Source: Synchiropus splendidus
Lineage: Eukaryota > Chordata > Actinopteri > Syngnathiformes > Callionymidae
Direction of reading: 5' to 3'
Assembly: GCF_027744825.2 (NCBI RefSeq)
Contig: NC_071342.1
Location: forward strand, 7,583,501-7,647,500
Length of the DNA stretch: 64,000 bases
Part shown: in pieces, positions 52,691 through 64,000 of the stretch
How positions within the stretch are numbered: position 1 is the first letter of the stretch
Layout: each line of letters opens with the position of its first letter
Program-made: the position numbers and the translations under genes
The notes under the pieces: model-generated
Told to the model about the DNA's origin: nothing
The model's database searches: none
The model's input: only the letters and a program-made list of their open reading frames with translations

Positions 52691-54365
52691 TCGTGAAAAC
52701 TGCAGTATTCTATCAATATATTTGCTGAAATCACAATATATGATTGTGTGATAGTGTCTTGATATTTTAACTTGTCTATATAGATATTAAATACATATAT
52801 ACTTGGATATACTGCAGCATGTTTAATATGCTTTCTTTTTGCACACAAGTTACTTGTAATGTTTGTATTAAAGGAGCGAGTCATTCCTCCACGAAATTTA
52901 ACTGAAAGTCTAACTGCACTGGCGTCATAACAATAGACTGATTTTCATGCACATGCCCATAATATTGTACCTAATTATCAGATTTCCCTCCTTAAAATGG
53001 TGGTTCTTATTACAACATATTGCTGAACTAACTGTATCGCGTTATATTGTGATGTATGGTGCCACCACTCCTGTATCGGGATATATCATACCGCAAAATA
53101 CCTGCCAATGCAGGCGTTATTGACACACACGATTTGTCACTAAGAAGAGACCCACATCGACGTGGGGACATCACATGAGCTCCATGCAGAAAGAAGCAAG
53201 GCCTCCATGTAACATAAACCTTCAGAGAAGCTATATGACTGATAACACTTGAGAACATCGTGATAGTGTGAAAGCAAACCATCTTAGAGAAGTGAGGCTC
53301 AATTTCCTGTTTCCTGCTGAAACACAAACTTTTGATCTGAAGATATGTGAAGGAAATAAATATTATGTGCGAAGGTCAGGACATTTTCTTATTGAAAAGC
53401 AATGAAATGTTAGCAGACGGCGCAGCAGATTAAAACATTATTGAGATGGACATTGAAGTGTAGACCAGTTTATTAAGCCAAAACAGAAAATAGGAAAGCT
53501 GATAGACCACTTTGTTATAGATATCATATTTGTAATTGTAAGTTCATGATATAGATTCGTTTTTCCCACAATTGCCAAGGTTATCACACTGATCATACAG
53601 AACACACCCGGGCAGAAGCCTGAGGTCCTCATATCTCTGCATAGAGGTATGAGGAATCCCAAACAGCAGCAGTGGCATCGCTCGCAGATAACAACTGCAC
53701 ACAGCAAAGATAAGTGAGTGCAGTTGCCACAGCGACCCATGAAGGACAACACAGACGTTTTGATACACATTTCTGAGACGCATCTGCGGTGAGGTGAAGA
53801 TGCCTTGCCAAACGACGACCTTCCAGCCATTGGCCGATCGCTCCTATAGCATCTAAGCTATGCCGCCTCTGTCTCGCTCTTGTGGGTCCAACTGCTGATG
53901 ACTGCTCCTTGAATTTGAAGAGCTCTTTAGTCGAAAGGGAGAGTTTATCTCCGAGAGCTGAAGAATCGCGCAGATTTCCTCACTTGTCAGAAATGAACCA
54001 TCTCACCTTTGTCAAGTTGCAACAGGCAAGTTCTGAACACTCTGCTGCTTTTTGTGCTTATTTCATGGTGATGTTGTAACAAAAGATGTGAGAGGCCAAA
54101 TTATTTTTCATGAGACGAGGAGGAAACATGCCTGAAGTGTCAACTCGCTGTGAGTGCTGAATCAGCTCAGCAGCAGTTTTGGTTCACCCCTGAGCAGACC
54201 TGCTGGATCACGCCAGGTTTTTCATGTGAAGTCGTGGGGCAGGGCAGAAGTCAACAGACAAGCATGGAGGAGCTGCTGAGCGGCTGAAGTTGAGAATGAT
54301 TGTGGGTATTTGACTGAGTAAGTTACCCACATGCCAGTGCTGACGTACATGTTTATGAACCTTAT
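52691..54365. other. Spacer between inverted copies, no gene seen
   Basis: Mixed and A/T-rich DNA. Several minus-strand open frames at 53440-53830 overlap but show no recognisable protein. Confidence 0.4.
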
Positions 54366-55005
54366 GTACCTACCTACCAATTGCGGTGCCTTAGTTACAT
54401 TGTTTGTTTGTTCCTTTTTACTCACTTAAGCATAGTTTATCAGTGACAACCAACTTAACGGCCTACATACAAACCTACAGTACCAACCTATCTTTCTATC
54501 TACCTATCTACCAACCTGCCTACCGACCTGCCAACCTGCCTACAATACCAACCTACCTAGCTACCTTCCTACATACCTATGATACCAACCAACCTACCTA
54601 CAGTACCAACCTACCTACCCACCCACCTACCTACAGTACCAACCTACCTACCCACCCACCTGCCTACAGTACCAACCTATCTACCTACCTACCTATGAAA
54701 CCAACCTGTCCACTTGTCCTCCTACATCCCTCCCTACCCAGCTACTTACCTACTAACCTATCTACAGACGAAACCAACCTGTCTACATACCTACCTACCA
54801 ACCTATCTACCTGACTACCTGCAAAACCACCCAGCTACCTACCTATCTACCTTCCTACCTATATACCTACCTACCTACCTATGTACCTACCTACCTACCT
54901 ACCTACCCAGCTACTTAGCTACAAAGCTATCTACATACGAAACCAACCTATCTACCTACCTACCTGCGAAACCAACCTACCTACCTACCTTCCTACCTTC
55001 ATTAC
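54366..55005. repeat. Imperfect CCTA-type tetranucleotide array, about 640 bp
   Basis: Dozens of cctac/ctacc units are interspersed with cctatct, ccaac and ccacc variants. Higher-order repetition is visible, such as tacagtaccaacctacctac repeated near 54597 and 54631. It gives long Thr/Tyr/Pro/Leu-rich open frames that are artefacts of the repeat. Confidence 0.9.
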
Positions 55006-55780
55006 AGGTGGATCCACATGCACTTGCACTTGTACAGACCTGTACTTTCGTCTCAGCAGTTTGCTCACTATTGTCCACGCACACCCTCCCACTCCTTCAA
55101 TGAGTCAAATTCTGTGTAAAAGAGCATAACTCTCTTTAACTGGAACTATGTGTCACCAGCCCGCAGCTGCTTCTCCAGCGACTCAGCAATATAGATCTTG
55201 CATAATCGATGCAAACCTCTGGTTGCTCAACACTTCCTGTGGGAAATGTGACTTGTGGAAGTGGGTAAGGTTTATGAAACTGGACATAGAAACACTGATT
55301 ATTTTAATCTTGGGTTCCCTGCGTCGAAAGACAAATGATGATTGAAATAATTTGAGTAATTTAGGATTTAATCACGAGCTGCAACGATGTACAGAGTTCA
55401 TCCAACCGAGCCAGAACCAGAAGAGAGGCTGCCCAAGTAAATGAATTGGACCATTTGAAGCGCATTGTGTTTAGATGATGTGTTTGGACTTGCAGAGCTC
55501 TGGCGTCTTTTCCACATTTGCTGAAGTTCAATTATTACTATGCTAGAAAGATGTGAATTAGACAGCATAAATGTTGCAGGGAAGAACTTTTTTTTTTACA
55601 CTTATGCAAGAGATGAGTGAAGTTTGTGTCTGAAAAGTAATAAATATCATTTTTGTTGTTCCGTATTTTTCTATATTAAACACATTTCAATGCTATAAAT
55701 AGACACCATGACATAAAAATGTTCTGCAACAGCTTCTGTTCATCAAATTTCCTGTCTGTTTTTTTTCTTGTCGGTGGTGG
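55006..55780. other. Intergenic, no gene seen
   Basis: Ordinary to A/T-rich DNA leading up to a GC-rich block. Nothing was recognised. Confidence 0.45.
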
Positions 55781-55827
55781 TGATCCGTGCGCGCTCCCTC
55801 GGCGCGCCTCCGCCCCCGTGTGGCGCG
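55781..55827 (+). promoter_or_regulatory. Short CpG-rich block, possible promoter
   Basis: It contains gtgcgcgctccctcggcgcg, cctccgcccccgtgtggcgc and other closely spaced CpGs, against an A/T-rich background. It lies directly upstream of inverted copy B and could be the core of a CpG-island promoter for a transcript reading to the right. Confidence 0.4.
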
Positions 55828-56015
55828 CACTGAACGCGGTCGCATGTAGACCGAGTGCGTTTCACCGCCAAACTCCTGCGGCTCTCGTCCACAGCAGCAG
55901 GAACGGAGCCACTCATCCAGCGTTTGACCCGGTACTCCTGCGGATCGACTGGACCAGAGGGATGAACAAGAACGAGGAGACGTCGGGCAACTGTAAGTCG
56001 CCCTTTTTCAACGAT
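55828..56015 (+). repeat. 188-bp near-identical inverted repeat, copy B (possible first exon)
   Basis: This is the partner of 52503-52690 in opposite orientation. Because it follows a CpG-rich block, it is the more likely ancestral copy. It contains an ATG at 55962, ten codons (MNKNEETSGN) and then a strong donor-like gtaagt at 55993, so it could be a first coding exon. Alternatively the frame stays open to a stop at 56022-56024. I do not recognise the protein and could not find a convincing second exon downstream, so no gene is called. Confidence 0.75.
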
Positions 56016-56546
56016 CTGATTTAGGTTTGGAAATGTTTTTCATTTCCATTCATTTTCGCCTCAGGTAGATTTAAATACAGCCACTTCTCGAGGTGAGGTC
56101 ACGTTCAGCAGGAATTGAAATGATATACGAGCGAAGTAACAGATCAATGCTTAGTATTTAATGTCGCAAATATACAAAAAGTATATATTTAAGCATTCTA
56201 ATATTGTCGTGTTGACAATAGTTTTAAACATCTCAAAATTACAAATTACGAATTAAGAAATAGTAATAAAAAGATTATACATTATTTTGTTATATTGTTT
56301 CATATGGACAGTCATTTTATTATGATGTATAATTTGTAATAATAGTAATAATAATAACAAGACAGATATTATTCCAATTTCATTTCATCGAACCTTTCAA
56401 TAACGTTTTGTCTTCCAGCCTCATGGCTTTACTTCCAGCTTGAGGCAGCCCTCTGTTTTTATCTTCTCACTGAGCCTCTGTTGATTTCCTTCAGGAATTG
56501 TGGTTTCCTCCCTAAAACATCCAGAGCATCTGTGACTTCCAATCGC
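56016..56546. other. Intergenic or intronic, A/T-rich
   Basis: If copy B is a first exon, this would be its intron. It is A/T-rich from about 56140 to 56400. No exon was recognised. Confidence 0.4.
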
Positions 56547-56605
56547 TATGTCAAACTCAAGGGCCGGGGGCCAAATCTGGCCCAAAAGAGATTGAAATAC
56601 CTGAA
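56547..56605 (+). repeat. Interspersed repeat G, copy 3
   Basis: Reads atgtcaaactcaagggccgg, gggccaaatctggcccaaaa and continues weakly. This is the best match to the family consensus among the three copies. Confidence 0.65.
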
Positions 56606-56825
56606 ATATTTTGACTTAAAACTGCACCAACATTGCTGCTTTGTCTTCATTTGACCGTTTGACAGTGTGTTTTCTTGTTGTCAGCAATTATTCTGGGGGA
56701 AAAAAAGATGAGAAATAAGGGGTTGGTGGCAAACCAGAGCGGCCTAGATGAATTTAAATGAAGACTGGTGTGGCGTTCATTATCGACTGTTATTTCCTTA
56801 TTACTCCCCTGACTTAAACTTACCT

Positions 56826-56909
56826 GCACCCTACGATGGGTTAGTGACCAGTGTTCTGTGTGTCGCCTGCCAAATTTGACAAGTTCCAGCGCCACATGAC
56901 CCCATTAAA
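56826..56909 (-). repeat. Decayed common-fish interspersed repeat, copy 5
   Basis: On the minus strand it reads aatggggtcatgtggcgctg, gaacttgtcaaatttggcag, gcgacacacagaac and cactaacccatcgtagggtg. This parallels 'ggggtcacggggctggagc ... ggcgagaggc ... gccagtccatcgcagggc'. It is decayed but in the same order as the other copies. Confidence 0.45.
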
Positions 56910-59446
56910 GAAAGTGATGGAGAATGAATGAAATATAAACCTGCTTTTCCTCAGTCCTTTCTCGTGTGTGCTGCATCTTACAAGACTTTAATAACAAACT
57001 CCAAAGTAAATGCAACATCTCCTATTGATGTGAAAGACTCTGAAATGCTTGCGCTAATTCCATGAAACAGCGTGTGTTTATGTTCTTCTGCTGAGGCGCT
57101 GCAGAACATCATCTTCATTCCTCACGCAGACATACACTATACACACGTCTTTCAAATATTTACGAAGCAAGTCGGTGCGCCTCAACTGTCATGTAATTCC
57201 TCGCGAACTGGTTCAGTTTGGTTGATATTTGAGGGTCTGTGCGTGCTTTTTCTCTGCTGTCTCCGGAGTGGAGAGTGAAGGTCTGACCTTTTGCTTTCTT
57301 CACTCTCCTGCTTCTAGTTATTATTCAGAAGCTTGGCAGCGTTGGACTGAAATTGGGAGCTTAAATATTAAGAGTTGATAGAATCCATATCAGGGAACTC
57401 ATTAATTGCTGAGTGTGCGGAACACAACAAGCTGCGTAATGATGTGTATTGTGACGCATCTTTTCTCATGACCAAGACATCCATTGATGAGGCACAATCA
57501 TGTGACAACTTACGACTGCTTTCCTTATATGGTCATGTTTTGTTTTGGAATAAGAAGAAGTTTATTTCAATCCCACATCAAACATTCAACAACAACTCTT
57601 TCATCTCAACTTGATCTGAAGGATCGAAAAGGAGCTGAGAGAAGAACAGCTTATAATTTCTGCCCCTTTAAAAAAAAAAGTGTTTTCTTTTCCTGGCCAG
57701 ATTGTTGTACATTCTGTTCATGAAGACCATCTTCATATGCAAAGTCCTGTAAGTTAACTTGAGATCACAATTGCTGATCACTAAGAATGTGAGTGTGATA
57801 CACACCAAAGGGAGCAGTACCACTGGACATCGTGGGGGCAGTGTTGCTGTTACTGCGCGATACGTAGCGAGAGATGAGTCAGAAACTTTTGCCTTTGGGC
57901 TCCTCCCCCTGGTGGATGTATTGGTGAACAGCAATACCGACATAAAAACGCGTGGAAGCATGTGATCAGTGACTGCAACATCGTTGGAAAAGGACAGGTA
58001 CATTTCCAATGTACTTTTGTTCATCTTCCAACATTTTTATGATCAACTGGAAAGAGAAGAGTTTCCATGCAAACTCCCTAAAAGAAAATGGCCATAAGAG
58101 AAGAGTCTTCTTTCTGCTGCTGCTCAAACAAATGTGGTAATGTTGAAAGAATGAGAGCGGAGAGGGAGCAGGAACCGGACGACTGTTTAGACTAGACTCT
58201 GGGGGTCCACCTCAAGTGGAAGTAAAGCATTTTGTAGCAGCATCAGGAATGTGGGAGGACTTCACGATGCTTCGGAGAAGTTTTGGCAGCGACTCAGAGG
58301 CTCTATTTCCAGAGATGGAGATGGATCTCATGGTGAGGTGACAACTCGTCTTTGTTATGCAAGATGGGCTCTGGCCTTTGTTTGGGATGTTGAGAGCAAA
58401 GTCAGAATAACGGTGTACGATTGAGATGCAGGAACGGCATTTGCCATTAAAGTGATGGCAACATTTGGATCGACAGAAACAGATGAGACCTCATTGAAAG
58501 TCCTCTTCACTTGAGAGTGTAAACATGGAGGATTCAGAAAATATGAAAATGAAAAAGTATGGTTGTGGTAGAAGAGGAGTGAAGAGGATAGCTGACATTA
58601 TTTACTTATTTATGAGTGACTTTTGCGGTTGAATGTTCCCTTATGGTGCAGGAAGTGAAATTATTATCTGTAAGGTATTGTACCTAATACTGTCTGTACC
58701 GCTGTACCTCACAAAACTGAACCAAAGCTATGTACAAGACAGCCATCAGTCATCCAAATGAATACTTTCTTATTCAAATATTTGCGTTCACAGTTTTGCG
58801 CTGTCAATCCCCAAATCACTTTTGCTATCACCAATTTGTCAGAGGAATGTTTCGTGTTAAACATGGAGCAAGTTGAGGAGCCAGATCCAGATCTGCTTTA
58901 AATCACAGCCCAAACCAATGTTTCCACTGTGCAGGAGTCTATAATGTGGCTGCCAGAGGCCTGCCAAGAAAAACGTCGGGGCTGAAATCATGAGCCATGA
59001 ACTCAAAAAACGCCCCCCAAAAAACATTATTGTGTCGACGCAAGGTGAGGACAAAATGAGATTTCATGAGCAAAGGAAAGACACCAGTGGCAAGCATGAT
59101 CAAGCTGGGACACGCTATGTGGTTGTGCATTTAAGAAGGATTTATACATATCGGTTGTCACACCCGATCATCACCGCGCCAGTCGAACAGCACCGACTGG
59201 TTTTTTTCTCATCACATCAGCCCTTTAGTAAAAGCTGTCTGTATGGAGTGCATCTATTGCTGAGACCAGTTTGGACAAGAAACACTCGTGTAGTAGTTTT
59301 CTGCTTTCTGAAATGTGCTTCTCGACACATTTGCGCTTCATGAAGGAACCTTTTGAGGCACACCGTGCCAAGTATGATGGACCGGAATCAAACGATTGTA
59401 TTGCCGACACAGGACAGTATCATTACTGAAATGCATCGACCCGTCC
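56910..59446. other. Intergenic, no gene seen
   Basis: No exon was recognised. Open frames at 57668-58024 (-) and 58990-59343 (+) exceed 110 codons but show neither known motifs nor convincing splice sites. Confidence 0.4.
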
Positions 59447-60270
59447 AGACTTAGACTTAGACTTAGACTTAGACTTGACTTTATTGATCCCTTTGGGATG
59501 ACTCCCTCCAGGTAATTTATGTTTCCAGTAACAATAGAGGCAAGAAGGGCATGCAGTTAGGAAGAGCATCACACAGAGAATAAAAAAGAAATACAAATGA
59601 AATAAAAATAATAATACTAATAACCTGGAAGTAAAAATACAATTGAAAATAAAATAAGAATGACAAAAAAAAAATATATATATATAATAAAATAAAGTAA
59701 AAAATAAAAAAGTTAAAAATTAAACTAGATTAAAAAGGGTTATTGCACCGTAGGGATGGTTATTGCACATTGAGATGGGTATTGCACATTGTAAAAGCAG
59801 GTGTCCATTACTATGTGGTAAAGCGTAGTGTACCCTACTACTTCCTCCCCCCAAGTGAGGAGTTGTAGAGTACGATGGCGTGGTGTACAAAGGAGTTCTT
59901 AAGTCTGTTGGTCCGACACTTGGGGAGCAGCAGCCTTTCACTGAACAGGCTCCTCTGGTTGCTGATGACGGTGTGCAGAGGGTGGCTGGTGTTGTCCATA
60001 ATATCCAGCAGTTTCTCCAGAGTCCTCAACTCTGCCACGGTCCCCAGAGAGTCCAGCTTCATGCCGACCACAGAGCCGGCCCGCCTGATCAGTTTGTCCA
60101 GTCTGGAAGTGTCCTTCTTGGATATGCTGCCCCCCCAGCACACCACGGTGTAGAAAAGGACGCTGGCAACCACAGACTGGTAGAACATCTGCAGCAGTTT
60201 ACTGCAGATGTTGAAGGACCGCAGTCTCCTCAGGAAGTACATCCTGCTCTGTGTCCACGCAGGTTTGTGG
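59447..60270 (-). mobile_element. L2/CR1-like LINE, 3' fragment with tail
   Basis: On the minus strand, from about 60260 to 59838, it encodes the C-terminal region of a LINE ORF2: SRMYFLRRLRSFNICSKLLQ, MFYQSVVASVLFYTVVCWGG, SRLDKLIRRAGSVVGMKLDS and NRLKNSFVHHAIVLYNSSLG. A typical 3' UTR follows, with repeated ttgcac/gtgcaa words and A/T-rich sequence at 59580-59740. The tail reads atcaataaagtcaagtctaa and then (AGTCTA)n at 59478-59447. It is 5'-truncated near 60265, as usual for LINE inserts. The coding part is still free of stops, which suggests a fairly young insert. Confidence 0.88.
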
Positions 60271-61599
60271 CACGGAGGGGCAGTGGACTGCCATGGATCA
60301 TGCTGAGCATTATTTGGTGACTCGAGGCTTGACACATGGTGCTGTCCTTGCTGCATTTAAGGAAACCAGTAGCCCACGAAAATGGATTTGGCCTCTCTCT
60401 CTCCACGTTGACAAGAAAATTGGTCAACATGGGTGTCATGGTCGGTCTTTTCACAGAACAGTCATCTCTACTTCAAGTTATGCATTTATATTCATGTCTA
60501 TGTCATCTCATCTGTTGACCCACAAATGAGCTTACATTACCAGGGTTCTCCCCAGAGCTCTAGTCGCACAGGGGCCGCAGTACGCAGGGATTTTCACCCC
60601 CTACATTGGCAAAGTCTTAACATAGGCAGCCCATCTTCACTGTCATGGTGCAATATATTGACGTGGAGAAAATTGAGTTTAAAAAGGAAAGGGAAGTAAG
60701 GAAGTTTTCCTTACTGTGTAGCATTCCAGGCTAGATGTGGAGGTGTGGATCACATGTTGTGGAGCGCGAGAAGTCCCTTACATGGCTCTCCTCTTTAGTG
60801 ATGGTACAGAAAGTTACTGTGACTAAAATGCACAATTTGACCTTTGACAGGCTTTAAATGAAGAAAAGAATAAATGGAGCACCATCCCATAGCTCAGGGG
60901 CTTTTCACGCTGTGCACTCAAAAGTCCGAACGCAAGCGAGTCGGGTCTTGGCCGTGGAATTGATCCCACCTGGGAGGCTGCACCTTGTATCGGGAAACTC
61001 TCCGCGGGGGGTGAGCTTCTCGCTTTGGCGCTAGAGGCTGGAAACTACTCGCAAAGCGCGACTCGACACAAACATGATAGATGCCGGGCACTAAGGGGTC
61101 TGATCGCTGTCTGGGCAGACGACATCGTTCAAAAACAACTTTGCAAACTCCCTGACCACTGAGGTGTGCAGCCCGGAGCTGCAGGAGACTGGTGTTGTGG
61201 AGGAGGGACTCGCAATCTCTCTCCTGTGTTTGGCCTTTATTAGGCTGATAAACACCTGATTTTATGGACTGACAGATTTGCTTGAATGAATAATGCTGTT
61301 GTTATTGAAGATCACCAGACTATTCATTGATCATTTCTGAGGTCTGGATCTGTACTTCCCGGAGTAAAACCTTCTCGCTCATCAGTAAACTCTCTCACTT
61401 TGTGCAACGTCACATGAGAGCAGTGTTGCTCAATCGAGACACTCAGCTTATGCAGCTTGTTTTGCTTGTACAATAAACATGACTAGGCGGTGGTTGGGGG
61501 GGCGAATTGAACTCAGCCCAATGTTGTGAAGTGTGACTCGCAATGTCAGAACTCCCTCAGTTCTAGTCAAGGGGGACCTTAATGGTCCTATGAGTTAGA
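60271..61599. other. Intergenic, with a GC-rich block at 60880-61260
   Basis: The block has many tgc/gcg words, such as gcaagcgagtcgggtc, ctcgcaaagcgcgactcg and ttggcgctagaggctgg, and no coding similarity. It could be a conserved non-coding element or an old repeat. Confidence 0.35.
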
Positions 61600-61625
61600 G
61601 TATTATTATTATTATTATTATTATT
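61600..61625. repeat. (ATT)n microsatellite
   Basis: About eight uninterrupted ATT units. Confidence 0.9.
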
Positions 61626-64000
61626 GACAGTTTGAGACAAAAATAAAGATACTAGTAACCAGTTTTTATTTAAGTCATTATTTTAAATCCCAGAACATAC
61701 ATACATACATAAATAAACCTTTATTATCTGAAAACAATCACAAACCTCCTCAGACTTTTACCATGTTTGACGGTCTCCTTGTCTCCACATGTACTTTTGT
61801 AAGCTAATATTTATTTACAAAGTTATTTCTACCAGTTATCTGGGGATAAAGTCCAATGTGATTCACTATGTGTATGTTTGTTCATCATGTTAAATGTTCA
61901 GCAGCCTTTCTCACTTGATTATTTAAACAGAAAGTTGTTGCAAATATTATCTTGACAAACTAAGCTGAAAACATGCTTTCAAATGCTGCACACTTGAAAC
62001 TGTAATTCGGCTCCTGTATAAAGATGAAAGACGTACTGCGCTGGTGACGTTTCTTGGTAACTTTGACAGGTTTATTTTGAACCCAAGCGCCAGAGATGAA
62101 TTTTGAATAAATAAATGCAAAAAGCGGAAAATCTGGAGCGTTATATTTAAACCGCCGACTGTTCCTGCCGCATTTGTTATATTCTGCGGCTCATGTAAAC
62201 AACCTGTTGCTAATAGAAAAACACACATGCAGATGTAAACACTGGCTTCCATGTTAAACACACAGCGTAACCTAAAGGCCACATCTGCACCCCATCTGCC
62301 CAGGTGGAGGACGGCGACCAGAACAGAGCGCGCTCAGTCGTTTACAAGATTAGCAACAGGGCAGCTCACTTCACATCTTCTGGTGTTTGTGCTCGAAGAT
62401 GGAATGCTCCAGAGAGGAACACAGATGTTGCTGAGCGTGTCCGAAGTCTGCCAAAGCTTCTGCTGCACTTCTGAGCTTGCAGCAGACTTGAAGAAATAGA
62501 AATGAATGTTTGGGTTGTGAAGAATTCCACTATTAGGACACAACAGTAGGCTGCGTTTCTGTCAGAAACAAGCCACTTTCCCATAAAATGCAAAGAACAA
62601 ATCATCTGAAATGAGCGGTCAATGAACAAATGAGCGAGTTATCAAGCAATTTACAGTCAGACATCAGGAAACCATCCAAGAGTTCTGCCAGAAAAGTATT
62701 ATTATATGATGAAAAACAGCGATGAAGATGTTTTTATTTGAATTGTTGTACCTTGTACTTTACCAGGGAAAAGATAGAGAATGATGAGAGGGAAGAAACA
62801 ACACAATAAAAGAGACACATTCATCGCCTTATAATGACTGATGTTGAAGATCTTTGTTATTTTAACACAGCATGAGCAATAAATGGTGGGAAAAAAGAAT
62901 ATTTCAGCTGCCTTGTGAGAAGGTGTGTCCAATTTATGTCTGACAAATTAGTATTGGGCATAAACAGGAGAATTTCCCAGAAGCTATTGTCATGTGATGT
63001 TTTGAAGGTGTGCAAAAGAATAACTCAAAATGCTTGTTATTTCTTCAGGAACATTCATTTTTGAGGCTTCAAATTGTCCCCAGGTGTGACTGTGTGTCGG
63101 CGATAGCTCCGTAATCTATCAAAAGTGTCACTTTGGTTCAGTCCAGCAGGAGCGCAAGTGAATAAACCCCTTTTCAGGTTTGGTGGTTTTTGGAGAAAGG
63201 GAAATTAGCCAATTGTGGGAAATGAAATCCATATGTTCTGAGGATGGGAGATGATTAGGGAACAATGGCTGCACTTTACAGCGTAAAATATCGCCTTGAG
63301 AACGGTTTGGAAACTACAACAACGTTGCCATCGGAGCTGCTCATATCGCCCCAAAACAGAATTGTGTTTCTAGGGTCAGAGGAAATATTATACCGCAAGC
63401 ATTCAATTCATCATAGCAAGATAATAAGGTCTAAATCTGGAGTTGTTTATGTTCTCTGAGAAAGTGGCTGCCAACTTTTTCTAAATTATCAGTGGAAACA
63501 GTAACAGGCTGAGAACAAAAATTACAGATCCAAACCAGCTGATGATGTCACTGCCGAGAGCAGAGTCTGGCCCGGGGGCCACGCGTTGCCCTGACTGTCT
63601 GGGGTCAGTGTGGGACTGAGTAGGAAGTGTTTCAAGTTGGTGCTGGTCCAGCTTTTAGTCATTTCAATTTGTGTTTATTTTATTCCAATTTAATCAAACT
63701 TTTATGGATCAATTCATCATGTAAACTTATTTTTCCTCTTCATTTGCATTAAAAACATTTATTGATTAAATTTTTTTTTTTAAACAAATGGAGTATGTAT
63801 CTATTATTGGTATTATTCATACATTTTTTTGGCAATGTTTACCTGATAGGTTTCTTTCATTTCTGCCGCGTAAAGCTGTATTTTTAAGTAAATGTATGAT
63901 TAAATATAAATGATTCTGAGACATAATAGCATTATGGTATTTATTTACTTGGACTTGTATTTATTTATGTTTCATAAATATGCCATTTTTATTGAAATCT
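61626..64000. other. Intergenic, no gene seen
   Basis: Mostly A/T-rich sequence, with an acatacat simple repeat near 61697-61709. No recognisable exon; the last 350 bases are strongly A/T-rich. Confidence 0.45.

Noticed and set aside
54404..55103. Two open frames of about 130 codons rich in Tyr, Thr, Leu and Pro
   Set aside because: They are generated by the CCTA tetranucleotide array, with no independent coding signal.
52503..56015. Treating the 188-bp inverted pair as terminal inverted repeats of a 3.5-kb transposon
   Set aside because: No target-site duplication outside the pair and no transposase-like frame between them; the interior is mostly a simple repeat.
55962..56024. Reading NCKSPFF in copy B as an N-terminal repressor motif of an HMX-type homeobox gene
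   Set aside because: The resemblance is only a few residues, a stop follows within a few codons, and no homeodomain lies downstream.
60890..60970. Possible tRNA-derived SINE head with A-box and B-box-like words
   Set aside because: The boxes are poor matches and no cloverleaf could be drawn.

Overview
The window is a stretch of vertebrate nuclear DNA, almost certainly from a teleost fish. It has intron-split genes, long non-coding spans, many microsatellites, and decayed LINE and MITE-like repeats of types that are widespread in ray-finned fish. Only two protein-coding genes can be named with confidence, and both lie on the + strand. The first is the 3' part of a FAM53B-type gene (fish 'simplet'): an 851-bp coding exon at 557-1407, a 7.3-kb intron, and the terminal coding exon at 8707-9051, with a polyadenylation signal near 9435. 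The second is a complete two-exon NK1-class homeobox gene, nkx1-2-like, with exons at 43617-43785 and 46390-46967 and a predicted protein of 248 residues.

This order and orientation agree with what I recall of human 10q26, where FAM53B and NKX1-2 are on the same strand and LHPP lies between them. I could not recognise any LHPP exon here, so the 34 kb between the two genes (about 9.5-43.6 kb) looks like a gene desert. It contains simple repeats, transposon remnants and several blocks rich in homeodomain, SOX and E-box type motifs. These blocks (for example 30550-30835, 32225-32420, 33950-34125, 34420-34640, 36050-36380, 38380-38640, 40430-40790) could be long-range regulatory DNA, probably for the homeobox gene. 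That is inference, because no comparison with other species was possible.

Mobile DNA includes a frameshifted LINE reverse-transcriptase fragment (36527-37404, +), a decayed antisense piece resembling the same LINE family (39003-39165, -), a 3' fragment of an L2/CR1-like LINE (59447-60270, -) and a LINE-type 3' tail at 34990-35039. There are also five decayed copies of a common fish repeat, three copies of a second family, a hAT-like terminal sequence, and a small MITE whose inverted arms carry CTCF-like motifs.

Three structures are not explained by ordinary annotation. One is an ACTAGT-rich imperfect palindrome of about 600 bp (16701-17306). The second is a pair of 188-bp inverted copies differing at only two positions (52503-52690 and 55828-56015). 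They flank a 640-bp CCTA-type tetranucleotide tract, and one copy sits next to a GC-rich block and carries a short ATG-initiated reading frame followed by a splice-donor-like sequence. The third is a pair of direct copies of a repeat of about 300-350 bp (37457-37757 and 39932-40280), the second flanked by a 19-bp perfect duplication. Downstream of the homeobox gene (47.2-64 kb) no further gene can be identified with confidence.
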